The position numbers and the translations under genes were made by a program. DNA of 38,889 bases from Chloroflexota bacterium (GTDB taxonomy: Bacteria > Chloroflexota > Anaerolineae > Anaerolineales > Villigracilaceae). This document shows, piece after piece, positions 32,290-38,889 of the stretch. The notes beneath the pieces are model-generated. The model saw only the letters and a list, made by a program, of their open reading frames with translations, did not search any database and was not told where the DNA came from. The stretch lies in contig JACRMH010000040.1 of assembly GCA_016219545.1 (NCBI GenBank), positions 1 to 38,889 on the forward strand. Reading direction: 5' to 3'. How positions within the stretch are numbered: position 1 is the first letter of the stretch; each line of letters begins with the position of its first letter.

Positions 32290-33327
32290 ATGGCCCTCGG
32301 ACGTATAGCTTTTCTTGGTTCAGGTGAAACTTCCCTCGCGGGCGGACGCATCTTTGAATCCCTTGCCCGGAATATTTCCGGGCCTTTACATGTTTCTGTA
32401 ATGGAAACGACGGCCGGCTTTGAATTGAATTCCCTTCAAGTGGCCGGGCGTGTGGCGGATTTCCTCAAGGTGCGTTTGCAAAATTACAACCCCACAATTG
32501 ACATTATCCCGGCCCGCAAACAAGGGACAGAGTTCAGCCCGGATAATCCTGAAATCCTAAAACCTTTGCTCAACGCCAATATTATTTTTATGGGACCCGG
32601 CAGCCCCAGTTATGCCGTCCGTCAATTGCGCGATTCGCTCGCATGGGACATCATCCGCGCGCGTCACCGGCTTGGCGCAACTTTGATCTTTGCATCCGCT
32701 GCCACGATCTCGGTGGGCACATGGGCTTTGCCTGTCTATGAGATTTACAAAGTGGGCGAGGACGTGCATTCCAAACCCGGGCTTGATCTCTTCGCAGATT
32801 TCGGAATGCATCTTTCTTTTGTCCCGCATTGGAACAATGCCGATGGCGGCGTTGACCTTGATACCAGCCGTTGTTTTATGGGCCTGGAGCGTTTCTTGCA
32901 GTGGTGCGGGCTTCTCCCATCTGAAAACATCACCATCGGTTTGGATGAACACACCGGTCTCATCCTTGATTTTGAAAATGGTCAATGTGAAGTGAGCGGG
33001 GTGAGTTCTGTCTCCTTGGTGCGCGAGTGTGATCCGGAGATATTTCCCTCCGGTGCAAAATTTGACTTAAAGGAACTGGGGCAATTTACCGTCCCAAGTC
33101 CGCTTGAAAAAGGGGTCCGCTCTGAAGTGTGGGAAATGATCCTTAACGCTTCCAAAGATATTGACGAAGATACGCCTCCTGACGAAGCCTTGAAATTGCT
33201 CGAACAACGCAAAGAGGCTCGTGCCCGAAAAGACTTTGCAGAATCAGACAGGCTGCGCGAGCAAATTGCATTTTTAGGTTGGCTGGTTCAAGACAGCAAA
33301 GAGGGACAAAAATTGATCAAAATGTAG
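32290..33327 (+). CDS. Peptidase S51-like protein with CysRS-like C-terminal tail
   Basis: 345 residues. Residues about 4-250 resemble the cyanophycinase/dipeptidase E (S51) glutamine-amidotransferase-like fold: FLGSGETSLAGGRIFESLA, IIFMGPGSPSYAVRQLRDS, and LIFASAATISVGTW where the nucleophile serine motif G-x-S-A-G is replaced by A-S-A-A. Residues about 300-345 (LLEQRKEARARKDFAESDRLREQIAFLGWLVQDS in pieces) look like the last segment of cysteinyl-tRNA synthetase, where A-R-x-x-K-D-[FW]-A-x-[AS]-D-x-[IL]-R is typical. The mix is unusual. Starts one base after the peroxiredoxin stop; ends with TAG inside a palindrome. Confidence 0.78.
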   Translation: MALGRIAFLGSGETSLAGGRIFESLARNISGPLHVSVMETTAGFELNSLQVAGRVADFLKVRLQNYNPTIDIIPARKQGTEFSPDNPEILKPLLNANIIFMGPGSPSYAVRQLRDSLAWDIIRARHRLGATLIFASAATISVGTWALPVYEIYKVGEDVHSKPGLDLFADFGMHLSFVPHWNNADGGVDLDTSRCFMGLERFLQWCGLLPSENITIGLDEHTGLILDFENGQCEVSGVSSVSLVRECDPEIFPSGAKFDLKELGQFTVPSPLEKGVRSEVWEMILNASKDIDEDTPPDEALKLLEQRKEARARKDFAESDRLREQIAFLGWLVQDSKEGQKLIKM

Positions 33328-33352
33328 GTCACGCTTCAAGCGTGACCTTTTC
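33326..33352 (+). terminator. Palindromic repeat serving as terminator
   Basis: AGGTCACGCTT-C-AAGCGTGACCT is a perfect 11-bp stem that begins inside the TAG stop of the S51-like gene and is followed by TTTCATTT. It shares the GTAGGTCACGCTT sequence with the element at 6276, so a member of that repeat family supplies both the stop codon and the terminator. Confidence 0.82.
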
Positions 33353-33396
33353 ATTTATGCGATAAAATAATTGCGCAAGAAACATAAGGAGATTCA

Positions 33397-34692
33397 ATGC
33401 GCGCAGTAGACATCATCATCAAAAAACGCGAAAAACAGGAACTAACTTCGCAGGAGATCGAGTTCTTCATCAATGGCTTTACCAACGGGGACATTCCTGA
33501 TTATCAGGCCTCCGCTTTTGCAATGGCTGTTCTTTTAAACGGCATGACTGCCCATGAAACCAAAGACCTGACCCTTGCAATGGCACATTCCGGACAAATA
33601 CTGGATCTGTCCAATATCGTGGATGTGGTTGTGGATAAACATTCCTCCGGCGGTGTCGGCGATAAGACCAGCATATCCGTCATGCCGATGGTGGCGGCTT
33701 GCGGCCTGCCCGTTGGCAAAATGTCCGGCCGTGGACTTGGCTTTAGCGGCGGCACTCTCGACAAACTCGAATCGATCCCCGGTTATCGCGTGGATTTGAC
33801 TACAGATGAATTTAAGCAGCAATTAAAAGAAAAAGGTATCGTACTAACAGGGCAGTCGCTAGACCTTGCGCCCGCAGACGGAAAAATGTACGCCCTCCGT
33901 GATGTGACCGGCACGGTTCCCTCAACTCCCTTGATCGCATCTTCCATTATGTGCAAAAAGATCGCGGCTGGCGCGACAGCCATTGTACTGGATGTAAAGG
34001 TGGGTTTGGGCGCATTCATGGAAACGCTTGAAGAAGGCCGCAAACTGGCGAAACTAATGGTGGATATTGGTCATTTGGCGGGACGAAAAACTGTCGCTTT
34101 GCTTTCTGACATGAATCAGCCTTTGGGAAGTGCAGTCGGCAACTCCCTCGAAATGATCGAAGCCATTCAACTTCTGCGCGGACAAGCTCCCGCAGATTAT
34201 TATGAACACTGCCTGCATGTTGCCGCGCATGTGCTTGTCTTGGGCGGGCGGGCAAAGGATTTGAGCGTAGGCCGCGCGATGGCTGAGCAATGTATTTCAG
34301 ACGGAAGCGCGCTGGAAAAATTCCGCGTGCTGGTTCAGGCGCAGGGCGGTGATATTTCTTATGTTGACGATGTCTCCAAATTCGGGCACGCAAAATATAT
34401 CAAAGTGGTGAATGTCCCTCGAAGCGGATTCATTTCACAGGTCCATGCCAGGATCGTGGGGGAGGCGGCTGTAACGCTTGGGGCAGGTCGCGCCAAAAAG
34501 GGCGATCCCATTGATCATGCGGTCGGTTTTATCATCCACAAAAAAGTAGGTGATAAAGTTAAAGCAGGCGAACCTTTGTTTGAAGTACATGCCAATGATG
34601 AGAAAAAACTGGAAGAAGCCCGCGATTCCGTTCTCTCTGCTCATAAATTTAGTGATGAATTTGTATCGCCACTCCCTCTGTTTTACGAGTAA
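33397..34692 (+). CDS. pdp: Pyrimidine-nucleoside (thymidine) phosphorylase
   Basis: 431 residues, normal length. Cleaves thymidine or uridine with phosphate in nucleoside salvage. Seen: VDIIIKKREKQELTSQEIEFFINGF at the start (in pieces), HSSGGVGDKTS as the phosphate-binding loop, SGRGLGFSGGTLDKLESIPG as the family signature, TGTVPSTPLI and SSIMCKKIAAGA, and the late VGRAMAEQ and HKKVGDKVKAGEPLFEVHA domain. AAGGAG precedes the ATG by six bases. The choice of Pdp over DeoA is uncertain because the two are close relatives. Confidence 0.95.
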   Translation: MRAVDIIIKKREKQELTSQEIEFFINGFTNGDIPDYQASAFAMAVLLNGMTAHETKDLTLAMAHSGQILDLSNIVDVVVDKHSSGGVGDKTSISVMPMVAACGLPVGKMSGRGLGFSGGTLDKLESIPGYRVDLTTDEFKQQLKEKGIVLTGQSLDLAPADGKMYALRDVTGTVPSTPLIASSIMCKKIAAGATAIVLDVKVGLGAFMETLEEGRKLAKLMVDIGHLAGRKTVALLSDMNQPLGSAVGNSLEMIEAIQLLRGQAPADYYEHCLHVAAHVLVLGGRAKDLSVGRAMAEQCISDGSALEKFRVLVQAQGGDISYVDDVSKFGHAKYIKVVNVPRSGFISQVHARIVGEAAVTLGAGRAKKGDPIDHAVGFIIHKKVGDKVKAGEPLFEVHANDEKKLEEARDSVLSAHKFSDEFVSPLPLFYE

Positions 34693-34752
34693 AATAGTGG
34701 ATAGGATTGCATAATTTTTAAGAATCGCGCATACTAACTCAGGAAAACGGCA

Positions 34753-37700
34753 ATGGCAAAAGTCTCATTAAGAATTTACAATCGTGAAATCGAAAGCCTC
34801 GTTGAGCAGGGACGTACAGATGAGGCCGTCGCACACTGCCACCACATTTTAAGGACATTCCCCAAAAATCTTGAAACCTATCGCTTATTAGGCAAGGCTT
34901 ACCTTGAGTCAAAACGATTTGGCGATGCCGTGGATATTTTCAGCCGCGTGCTGAATGCCGTGCCTGAAGATTTTATCGCTCATGTTGGGATGAGCATTAT
35001 CCGTGATGAGCAAAACAAACTCGATGATTCCATCTGGCACATGGAGCGCGCTTTTGAATCCCAGCCATCCAATGCCGCCATTCAAAGCGAACTGCAAAGG
35101 CTTTATGCCCGTCGTGATGGCGTGGAACCGCTGAAGATCCGCATGACCCGCGGCGCTCTTGCTTTTATGTATGTGCAGGGTGAATTGTATCCGCAGGCTA
35201 TCGCTGAGGTCCGCTCGGTACTTGCTGAGGACCCGAATCGCGGCGATATGAAAGTCCTGCTAGCGCGCGCTTATTTCAGAAGCGGTCAAAAAGCCGATGC
35301 TTCGGACATGTGCGCACAGTTACTTAAACAATATCCATATTGTCTCGATGCAAATCGGATCATGATGGAACTCCTGCCGGCTACAGCCGGAGCGACTGAA
35401 AGCACACAGGTCTATCGCACACGTGTTGTCGAGATGGACCCTTATGCTACTTTTGCCAAAGGATCGGTTTTCCAATCCAATCAAGTGGCCGATGCGGCAG
35501 TTAATTTGGAGAAACTGGAATATTCTGCTGCTGAAAAAACTGCGGAAACCAATTGGGATTCATCTCTTGGCATTGGGCTTGGTGCTGCCTCTGCAATCGC
35601 CGGCTCTTCATCTGATGAACATCCTGAGTGGTTAAAGTCAGGCAGTGTTTCTGAGGATGCAATTTATGCCCGCCCCTTGCCTGATGATGAACCTGTGCCT
35701 GCCAAGTCAGAGGAAGGCATCCCGGACTTTTTACGTGCGGCTGGCTGGGGTGAATCCAATACCCCGGAGCAACCTTCCTCATTCTTTGATCAGGAACCGG
35801 CTGCTGATAATAACCTTGTCCCTGCGGACTTGCCTGACTGGCTCAAGGGACAGGCTCCTTCGGCTGCATCAACACCCCAGGCAGCGCCGCCCTTATCAAT
35901 GGATCAAACTCCAGATTGGCTGACCGGGCTTGGGAATAATGTTCAACCTGTAGAGTCTGTTCCTGCCCAATCTGATGATATTAAAACCTGGCTAAGTGGA
36001 TTGGACAATGCGCAGGAAGCAAAAGCCGTACCTGCTTCACAGTCCGATGATCTTCCTGATTGGCTTGGCGGGTTGGGTGATGTGAAAGCCTCTGAACCTG
36101 CTACCACGCCGACCCCATCTGAGGAAGTAGACAATTGGCGGCGCAGTTTGGATGAAGCTAAATCTTCTGAACCTGCACAACAAGCCAGCGATATTCCTGA
36201 TTGGCTCAGCGGGCTCGGTGGCGCGGGACTTGCTGGAACCCCTGCACAACCTGCCAATGTTCCCGATTGGCTTAATGAACCTAAAACTTCCGAACCTGCG
36301 CAGCCTGCCGATGCCCCTGACTGGCTTGCCGGTCAGAATGATGCGAAAGTTTCCGAACCTGCTTCAGCGCAGACTGGTGACGTTCCAAGCTGGCTGTCTG
36401 GATTGGATGATGCAAAATCCACCGAACCTGTTGATGTCCCTGACTGGTTATCCGGACTTGATGATGCGAAGACCTCTGAACCTGCTTCATCTGAAACTGG
36501 GGATGTTTCTGAATTTCTAAGCAACCTCGATAATCAACCTGCTCAACCCCAGGCATCCGTTGAAGAACTTGGGTCATCCTCTCAGGAACAGGATGCCGGT
36601 GTGGCATGGCTTGAATCACTGGCCGCCAAACATGGCGCCAAACCTGAAGAATTGGTTACTGACCCGAACAAGCGCAGCGAGACTCCGCCTGAATGGGTAC
36701 AACAGGCGCAAAATATTAATCAGCAGACAATGGCGCAGCCATCCATTGAAAGTCTTGGAGCATCCTCTCAAGAACAGGATGATGGCGTAGCATGGCTTGA
36801 ATCACTTGCGGCCAAACACGGCGCCAAGCCGGAAGAACTGGTCACCGACCCGAACAAGCGCAGTGAGACTCCGCCCGAATGGGTACAACAGGCGCGCGCC
36901 GCGTCAGAGGCTGAACCAGTCAAGTCACAGGATGAACAGCCTGCGCCTGTGGAAGGCGCGTTAAATATCGGTGAACAATTCTTTGCCGAATTTGAAAATA
37001 CATCCACCAGCGTTGCCCCAGCAGATGAAACTGGCATGTGGCTGCGCAACCTCGACGAAAAAGAAAAGCAGGAAGAACCCAAAGAAGTCCCTGCGTGGAT
37101 GAAGGATTTGAAATTCCTTTCTGAACAAAGCGAAAAGCAAAGTCATCCAACTCCTCCCGAAGTCCCTCAATGGCTATCTGGTGACCATTCCGTCTCTCAA
37201 GATCAAGTACAGGAAGAACCTGCCGCACAAAATTCCGATCTTCCAAATTGGTTAAGCAGCATGGATGAAGAAGCACCCGCAAAGAATGTTATTAGCGAGC
37301 CAGGCTTGCAAGACCAGGACCTATCAAGTTGGTTGAGCGGACTGGATGATGAACCCGGTCTTCCCTTTGACGCTTATCCGACCCCCAATTCTATTTTGGC
37401 CGATGCAATGCCACGCCTGAATAATTCCGTGCCGGTTGAAAAGCCGGAACCTGTGGCTGATAAGTCATCAGAATTGCCATCCTGGTTAAGTGATGTGGAT
37501 GCAAAACCGCAGGAAGACTTGGAAGATGACTTGTGGAAGAAATCTGTGGACATGGAAGCTGTCGCCGCATCCGTTCCGACCGAGGAGCCTGCTCCTGTTA
37601 TTCTGGAAGCCGAACTTCCCGACTGGTTGCAGACCGCACAAACTGAATCCGCGCAAGTCGCAGAAGATGTGAATGCGGAAAGTGATGATACTCCACCGTG

Positions 37701-38169
37701 GCTGCACCGTGAAAAATATGAAGCGGACGAACCCGTACAACCCACGCCCACTTCACCCTCCGATTGGCATCCTGTGGAAGCAAAGGAAACCATCCCTGCG
37801 CCAATGCAAAAAGAGGAACCCGTCATTGAAGCGGCGCGCGAACCTGTTGTGCAGCAGGAAACACCTGCCAGGAAGAAATCCGGTTTATCCGCGCGGACAT
37901 CTCAACCTGAGGTGAATGTTTCAGAATTGCTGACTCAGGCCAAGAGTGAGTTGGATCGCGGTGATATTCCGACAGCATTGAACCATTATGGGAAGCTCAT
38001 CAAGAAGGGCAAGAACCTTGAAGAATGCATCCGTGACCTGAGTGAATCGCAATATCGCTATCCCGTTGAAGTTGGGATCTGGCAAACATTAGGTGACGCC
38101 TATATGCGCTCGAACCGTTTGAAGGAAGCGCTCGAAGCCTATAACAAGGCGGAAGAGTTAATTCGTTAA
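34753..38169 (+). CDS. TPR protein with arrays of PDWL-type motifs
   Basis: 1138 residues, soluble, no signal peptide. The first about 225 residues are tetratricopeptide-like helical repeats (AKVSLRIYNREIESLVEQGR, LLGKAYLESKRFGDAVDIFS). Residues about 290-1000 are acidic, proline/serine-rich and probably disordered, with about 23 short motifs of the form [ILV]-P-[DSQN]-W-[LM]-x-[GS]-L spaced 20-40 residues apart (LPDWLKG, TPDWLTGL, IPDWLSGL, VPDWLSGL, VPQWLSG, LPNWLSSM). A 52-residue block containing AWLESLAAKHGAKPEELV is present twice. The C-terminal 80 residues are another TPR (LGDAYMRSNRLKEALEAYNKAEELI). It may be a multivalent scaffold, with W-L motifs as docking peptides for TPR or a partner. 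No homologue with known function is recognised. Confidence 0.85.
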   Translation: MAKVSLRIYNREIESLVEQGRTDEAVAHCHHILRTFPKNLETYRLLGKAYLESKRFGDAVDIFSRVLNAVPEDFIAHVGMSIIRDEQNKLDDSIWHMERAFESQPSNAAIQSELQRLYARRDGVEPLKIRMTRGALAFMYVQGELYPQAIAEVRSVLAEDPNRGDMKVLLARAYFRSGQKADASDMCAQLLKQYPYCLDANRIMMELLPATAGATESTQVYRTRVVEMDPYATFAKGSVFQSNQVADAAVNLEKLEYSAAEKTAETNWDSSLGIGLGAASAIAGSSSDEHPEWLKSGSVSEDAIYARPLPDDEPVPAKSEEGIPDFLRAAGWGESNTPEQPSSFFDQEPAADNNLVPADLPDWLKGQAPSAASTPQAAPPLSMDQTPDWLTGLGNNVQPVESVPAQSDDIKTWLSGLDNAQEAKAVPASQSDDLPDWLGGLGDVKASEPATTPTPSEEVDNWRRSLDEAKSSEPAQQASDIPDWLSGLGGAGLAGTPAQPANVPDWLNEPKTSEPAQPADAPDWLAGQNDAKVSEPASAQTGDVPSWLSGLDDAKSTEPVDVPDWLSGLDDAKTSEPASSETGDVSEFLSNLDNQPAQPQASVEELGSSSQEQDAGVAWLESLAAKHGAKPEELVTDPNKRSETPPEWVQQAQNINQQTMAQPSIESLGASSQEQDDGVAWLESLAAKHGAKPEELVTDPNKRSETPPEWVQQARAASEAEPVKSQDEQPAPVEGALNIGEQFFAEFENTSTSVAPADETGMWLRNLDEKEKQEEPKEVPAWMKDLKFLSEQSEKQSHPTPPEVPQWLSGDHSVSQDQVQEEPAAQNSDLPNWLSSMDEEAPAKNVISEPGLQDQDLSSWLSGLDDEPGLPFDAYPTPNSILADAMPRLNNSVPVEKPEPVADKSSELPSWLSDVDAKPQEDLEDDLWKKSVDMEAVAASVPTEEPAPVILEAELPDWLQTAQTESAQVAEDVNAESDDTPPWLHREKYEADEPVQPTPTSPSDWHPVEAKETIPAPMQKEEPVIEAAREPVVQQETPARKKSGLSARTSQPEVNVSELLTQAKSELDRGDIPTALNHYGKLIKKGKNLEECIRDLSESQYRYPVEVGIWQTLGDAYMRSNRLKEALEAYNKAEELIR
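36553..36709 (+). repeat. Internal 157-bp repeat, copy 1, in the TPR gene
   Basis: Encodes SVEELGSSSQEQDAGVAWLE and on through NKRSETPPEWVQQA. Nearly the same as the block 186 bp downstream. Confidence 0.9.
36739..36895 (+). repeat. Internal 157-bp repeat, copy 2, in the TPR gene
   Basis: Encodes SIESLGASSQEQDDGVAWLE and on through NKRSETPPEWVQQA. Most differences from copy 1 are silent, showing selection on the peptide after a fairly recent duplication. Confidence 0.9.
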
Positions 38170-38183
38170 TACATGTCACGCTC

Positions 38184-38205
38184 ACGCCGCCGTCCTCGGC
38201 GGCGT
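38184..38205 (+). terminator. Hairpin after the TPR gene
   Basis: ACGCCGCC and GGCGGCGT pair perfectly around GTCCTC, 14 bp past the TPR stop. No real T-run follows, so it may be a weak terminator or a transcript-end stabiliser. Confidence 0.55.
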
Positions 38206-38236
38206 TCAATTGCCGTACCCGGCGATTGATGCAAGT

Positions 38237-38245
38237 TGACATAAT
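38237..38245 (+). promoter_or_regulatory. Extended -10 promoter of ndk
   Basis: TGACATAAT fits the TGn-TATAAT extended -10 pattern with one mismatch. The predicted +1 near 38252 leaves a short leader with GGAGG. Confidence 0.4.
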
Positions 38246-38266
38246 TTATTTTTTGGAGGATTTTCT

Positions 38267-38719
38267 GTGGAAAGAACGCTCGTACTTGTAAAACCCGATG
38301 GCGTGCAGCGCGGACTCATCGGTGAAGTGATCGCCCGATTTGAACGCCGTGGGCTTCGATTGGTGGCTGCGAAATTTATTCAAGTCAGCCAGACCCTGGC
38401 TGAGACGCATTATGCAGAACATAAAGGCAAGCCGTTCTATGATGGCTTGATCTCATACATCACATCCGCGCCTGTGATGGCGATGGTATGGGAAGGGCCA
38501 AATGGAGTCGCCGCTGTACGTCAGACCGTTGGCTCGACCAAACCTGTCGAAGCCGCGCCCGGCACCATACGCCACGACTTTGGTCTTGAAGTCGGCCGCA
38601 ACCTGATCCACGCTTCGGACAAACCCGAAACTGGCGAACGCGAAGTAGCGCTCTGGTTCAAGAAGGAAGAGTTGGTGGATTGGAAGCGTGCTGTAGACCA
38701 GTGGGTGTTTGAGAAATAG
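38267..38719 (+). CDS. ndk: Nucleoside diphosphate kinase
   Basis: 150 residues with a GTG start preceded by GGAGGA. It equilibrates NTP and NDP pools via a phospho-histidine. Seen: ERTLVLVKPDGVQRGLIGEV at the N-terminus, FYDGLISYITSAPVMAMVWEG, VGSTKPVEAAPGTIRHDFG, and the active site RNLIHASDKPE, whose H is the phosphorylated residue; here L-I-H-A-S replaces the more common N-x-I/V-H-G-S. Slightly longer than the usual 135-150. It is the last gene before the IS element. Confidence 0.97.
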   Translation: MERTLVLVKPDGVQRGLIGEVIARFERRGLRLVAAKFIQVSQTLAETHYAEHKGKPFYDGLISYITSAPVMAMVWEGPNGVAAVRQTVGSTKPVEAAPGTIRHDFGLEVGRNLIHASDKPETGEREVALWFKKEELVDWKRAVDQWVFEK

Positions 38720-38749
38720 TAATTGGTAAGCGGTAATTGAAAAAGACCT

Positions 38750-38889
38750 GGGGCTGTCTAAAAAGGTAAGTGTAGGCAGTCAAAACAGAAAAAAGGTAAA
38801 AAACTGGCAGTCATTGGGCTGCCAGTTTTCGTAGATTGTGAGCAATGGAAAGAATGCCCCATTCGGTCTCCACTTTCTTCAATCCCCTG
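38750..38889 (-). mobile_element. Insertion sequence end, truncated by the window
   Basis: A probable terminal repeat GGGGCTGTCTAAAAAGG starts at 38750, and from 38811 the - strand encodes the end of a DDE transposase. The tail style resembles IS1182/IS5-type elements. The other end and any target duplication are outside the window. Inside, AAAACTGGCAG and CTGCCAGTTTT at 38800-38829 make an 11-bp terminator hairpin overlapping the transposase stop. Confidence 0.8.
38811..38889 (-). CDS. Transposase, C-terminal end (partial)
   Basis: The last 25 codons on the - strand read RGLKKVETEWGILSIAHNL then RKLAAQ and stop. The KKVExEWG(x)xSIAxNLRK ending is typical of DDE transposases, where it is the final helix of the catalytic domain. 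The N-terminal part lies beyond the window end, so completeness cannot be judged. Confidence 0.82.
   Translation of the reverse strand, partial: RGLKKVETEWGILSIAHNLRKLAAQ

Noticed and set aside
35501..37282. Long open frames on the reverse strand of the TPR gene
   Set aside because: They mirror the repetitive coding sequence; no start signals or family similarity.

Overview
The window looks like a chromosomal segment of a Chloroflexota bacterium, most likely of the class Anaerolineae. This is an inference from gene families and style: threonine/proline-rich linkers after lipoprotein lipoboxes, many small palindromic intergenic repeats, and several start codons with no Shine-Dalgarno sequence sitting directly behind a TATAAT-like box. 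No phylogenetic computation was possible. Most genes are on the + strand; only a beta-CASP nuclease, one lipoprotein and a truncated transposase are on the - strand.

Layout. 1-1090: 3' end of 23S rRNA, 5S rRNA, then the small translation genes rpsU and infA. 1220-4890: GT4 glycosyltransferase, YraN-like protein, and a GH25 lysozyme whose poly-proline linker runs into an SH3b/phosphodiester-glycosidase ORF in another frame. 5010-8700: RlmI-like methyltransferase, tgt, and a membrane-anchored class III adenylate cyclase. 8840-12010: a hypothetical gene, uppP, a PBP-like lipoprotein, and a small membrane-protein/winged-helix operon with a clear promoter and palindromic operator. 12225-22392: a ten-kilobase MacAB/Lol-like export and signalling cluster with two ABC ATPases (the second fused to a cyclic-nucleotide-binding domain), two hybrid histidine kinases with an unusual H-box, a receiver protein, an FtsX-type permease and a membrane-fusion lipoprotein. 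22450-24115: three tandem c-di-GMP-I (GEMM-I) riboswitches and a terminator ahead of a receiver-CpaE/TadZ-like ATPase gene. 24209-29646: ruvB, a DUF2905 protein, an AT-rich lipoprotein, a beta-CASP nuclease and queA. 29656-33327: a propeller-like lipoprotein, a UDGb-type uracil-DNA glycosylase, a peroxiredoxin with in-frame TGA (probable selenocysteine) at the peroxidatic cysteine, and an S51-like protein with a CysRS-like tail. 33397-38719: pyrimidine-nucleoside phosphorylase, a giant TPR protein with about two dozen PDWL-type motifs, and ndk. The window ends inside an insertion sequence.

Themes. (i) Second-messenger control: a class III cyclase, a cyclic-nucleotide-binding domain on an ABC ATPase, and triple c-di-GMP riboswitches occur within 16 kb. 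(ii) Leaderless expression: in at least five genes the predicted +1 falls on or within 4 nt of the start codon. (iii) Small palindromic repeats of several families lie between genes, overlap stop codons as terminators, and in queA appear to have been inserted in frame. The strongest candidates for follow-up are the triple riboswitch with its CpaE-like target, the probable Sec-peroxiredoxin, the ABC-cNMP fusion in the kinase cluster, and the PDWL-repeat TPR protein.
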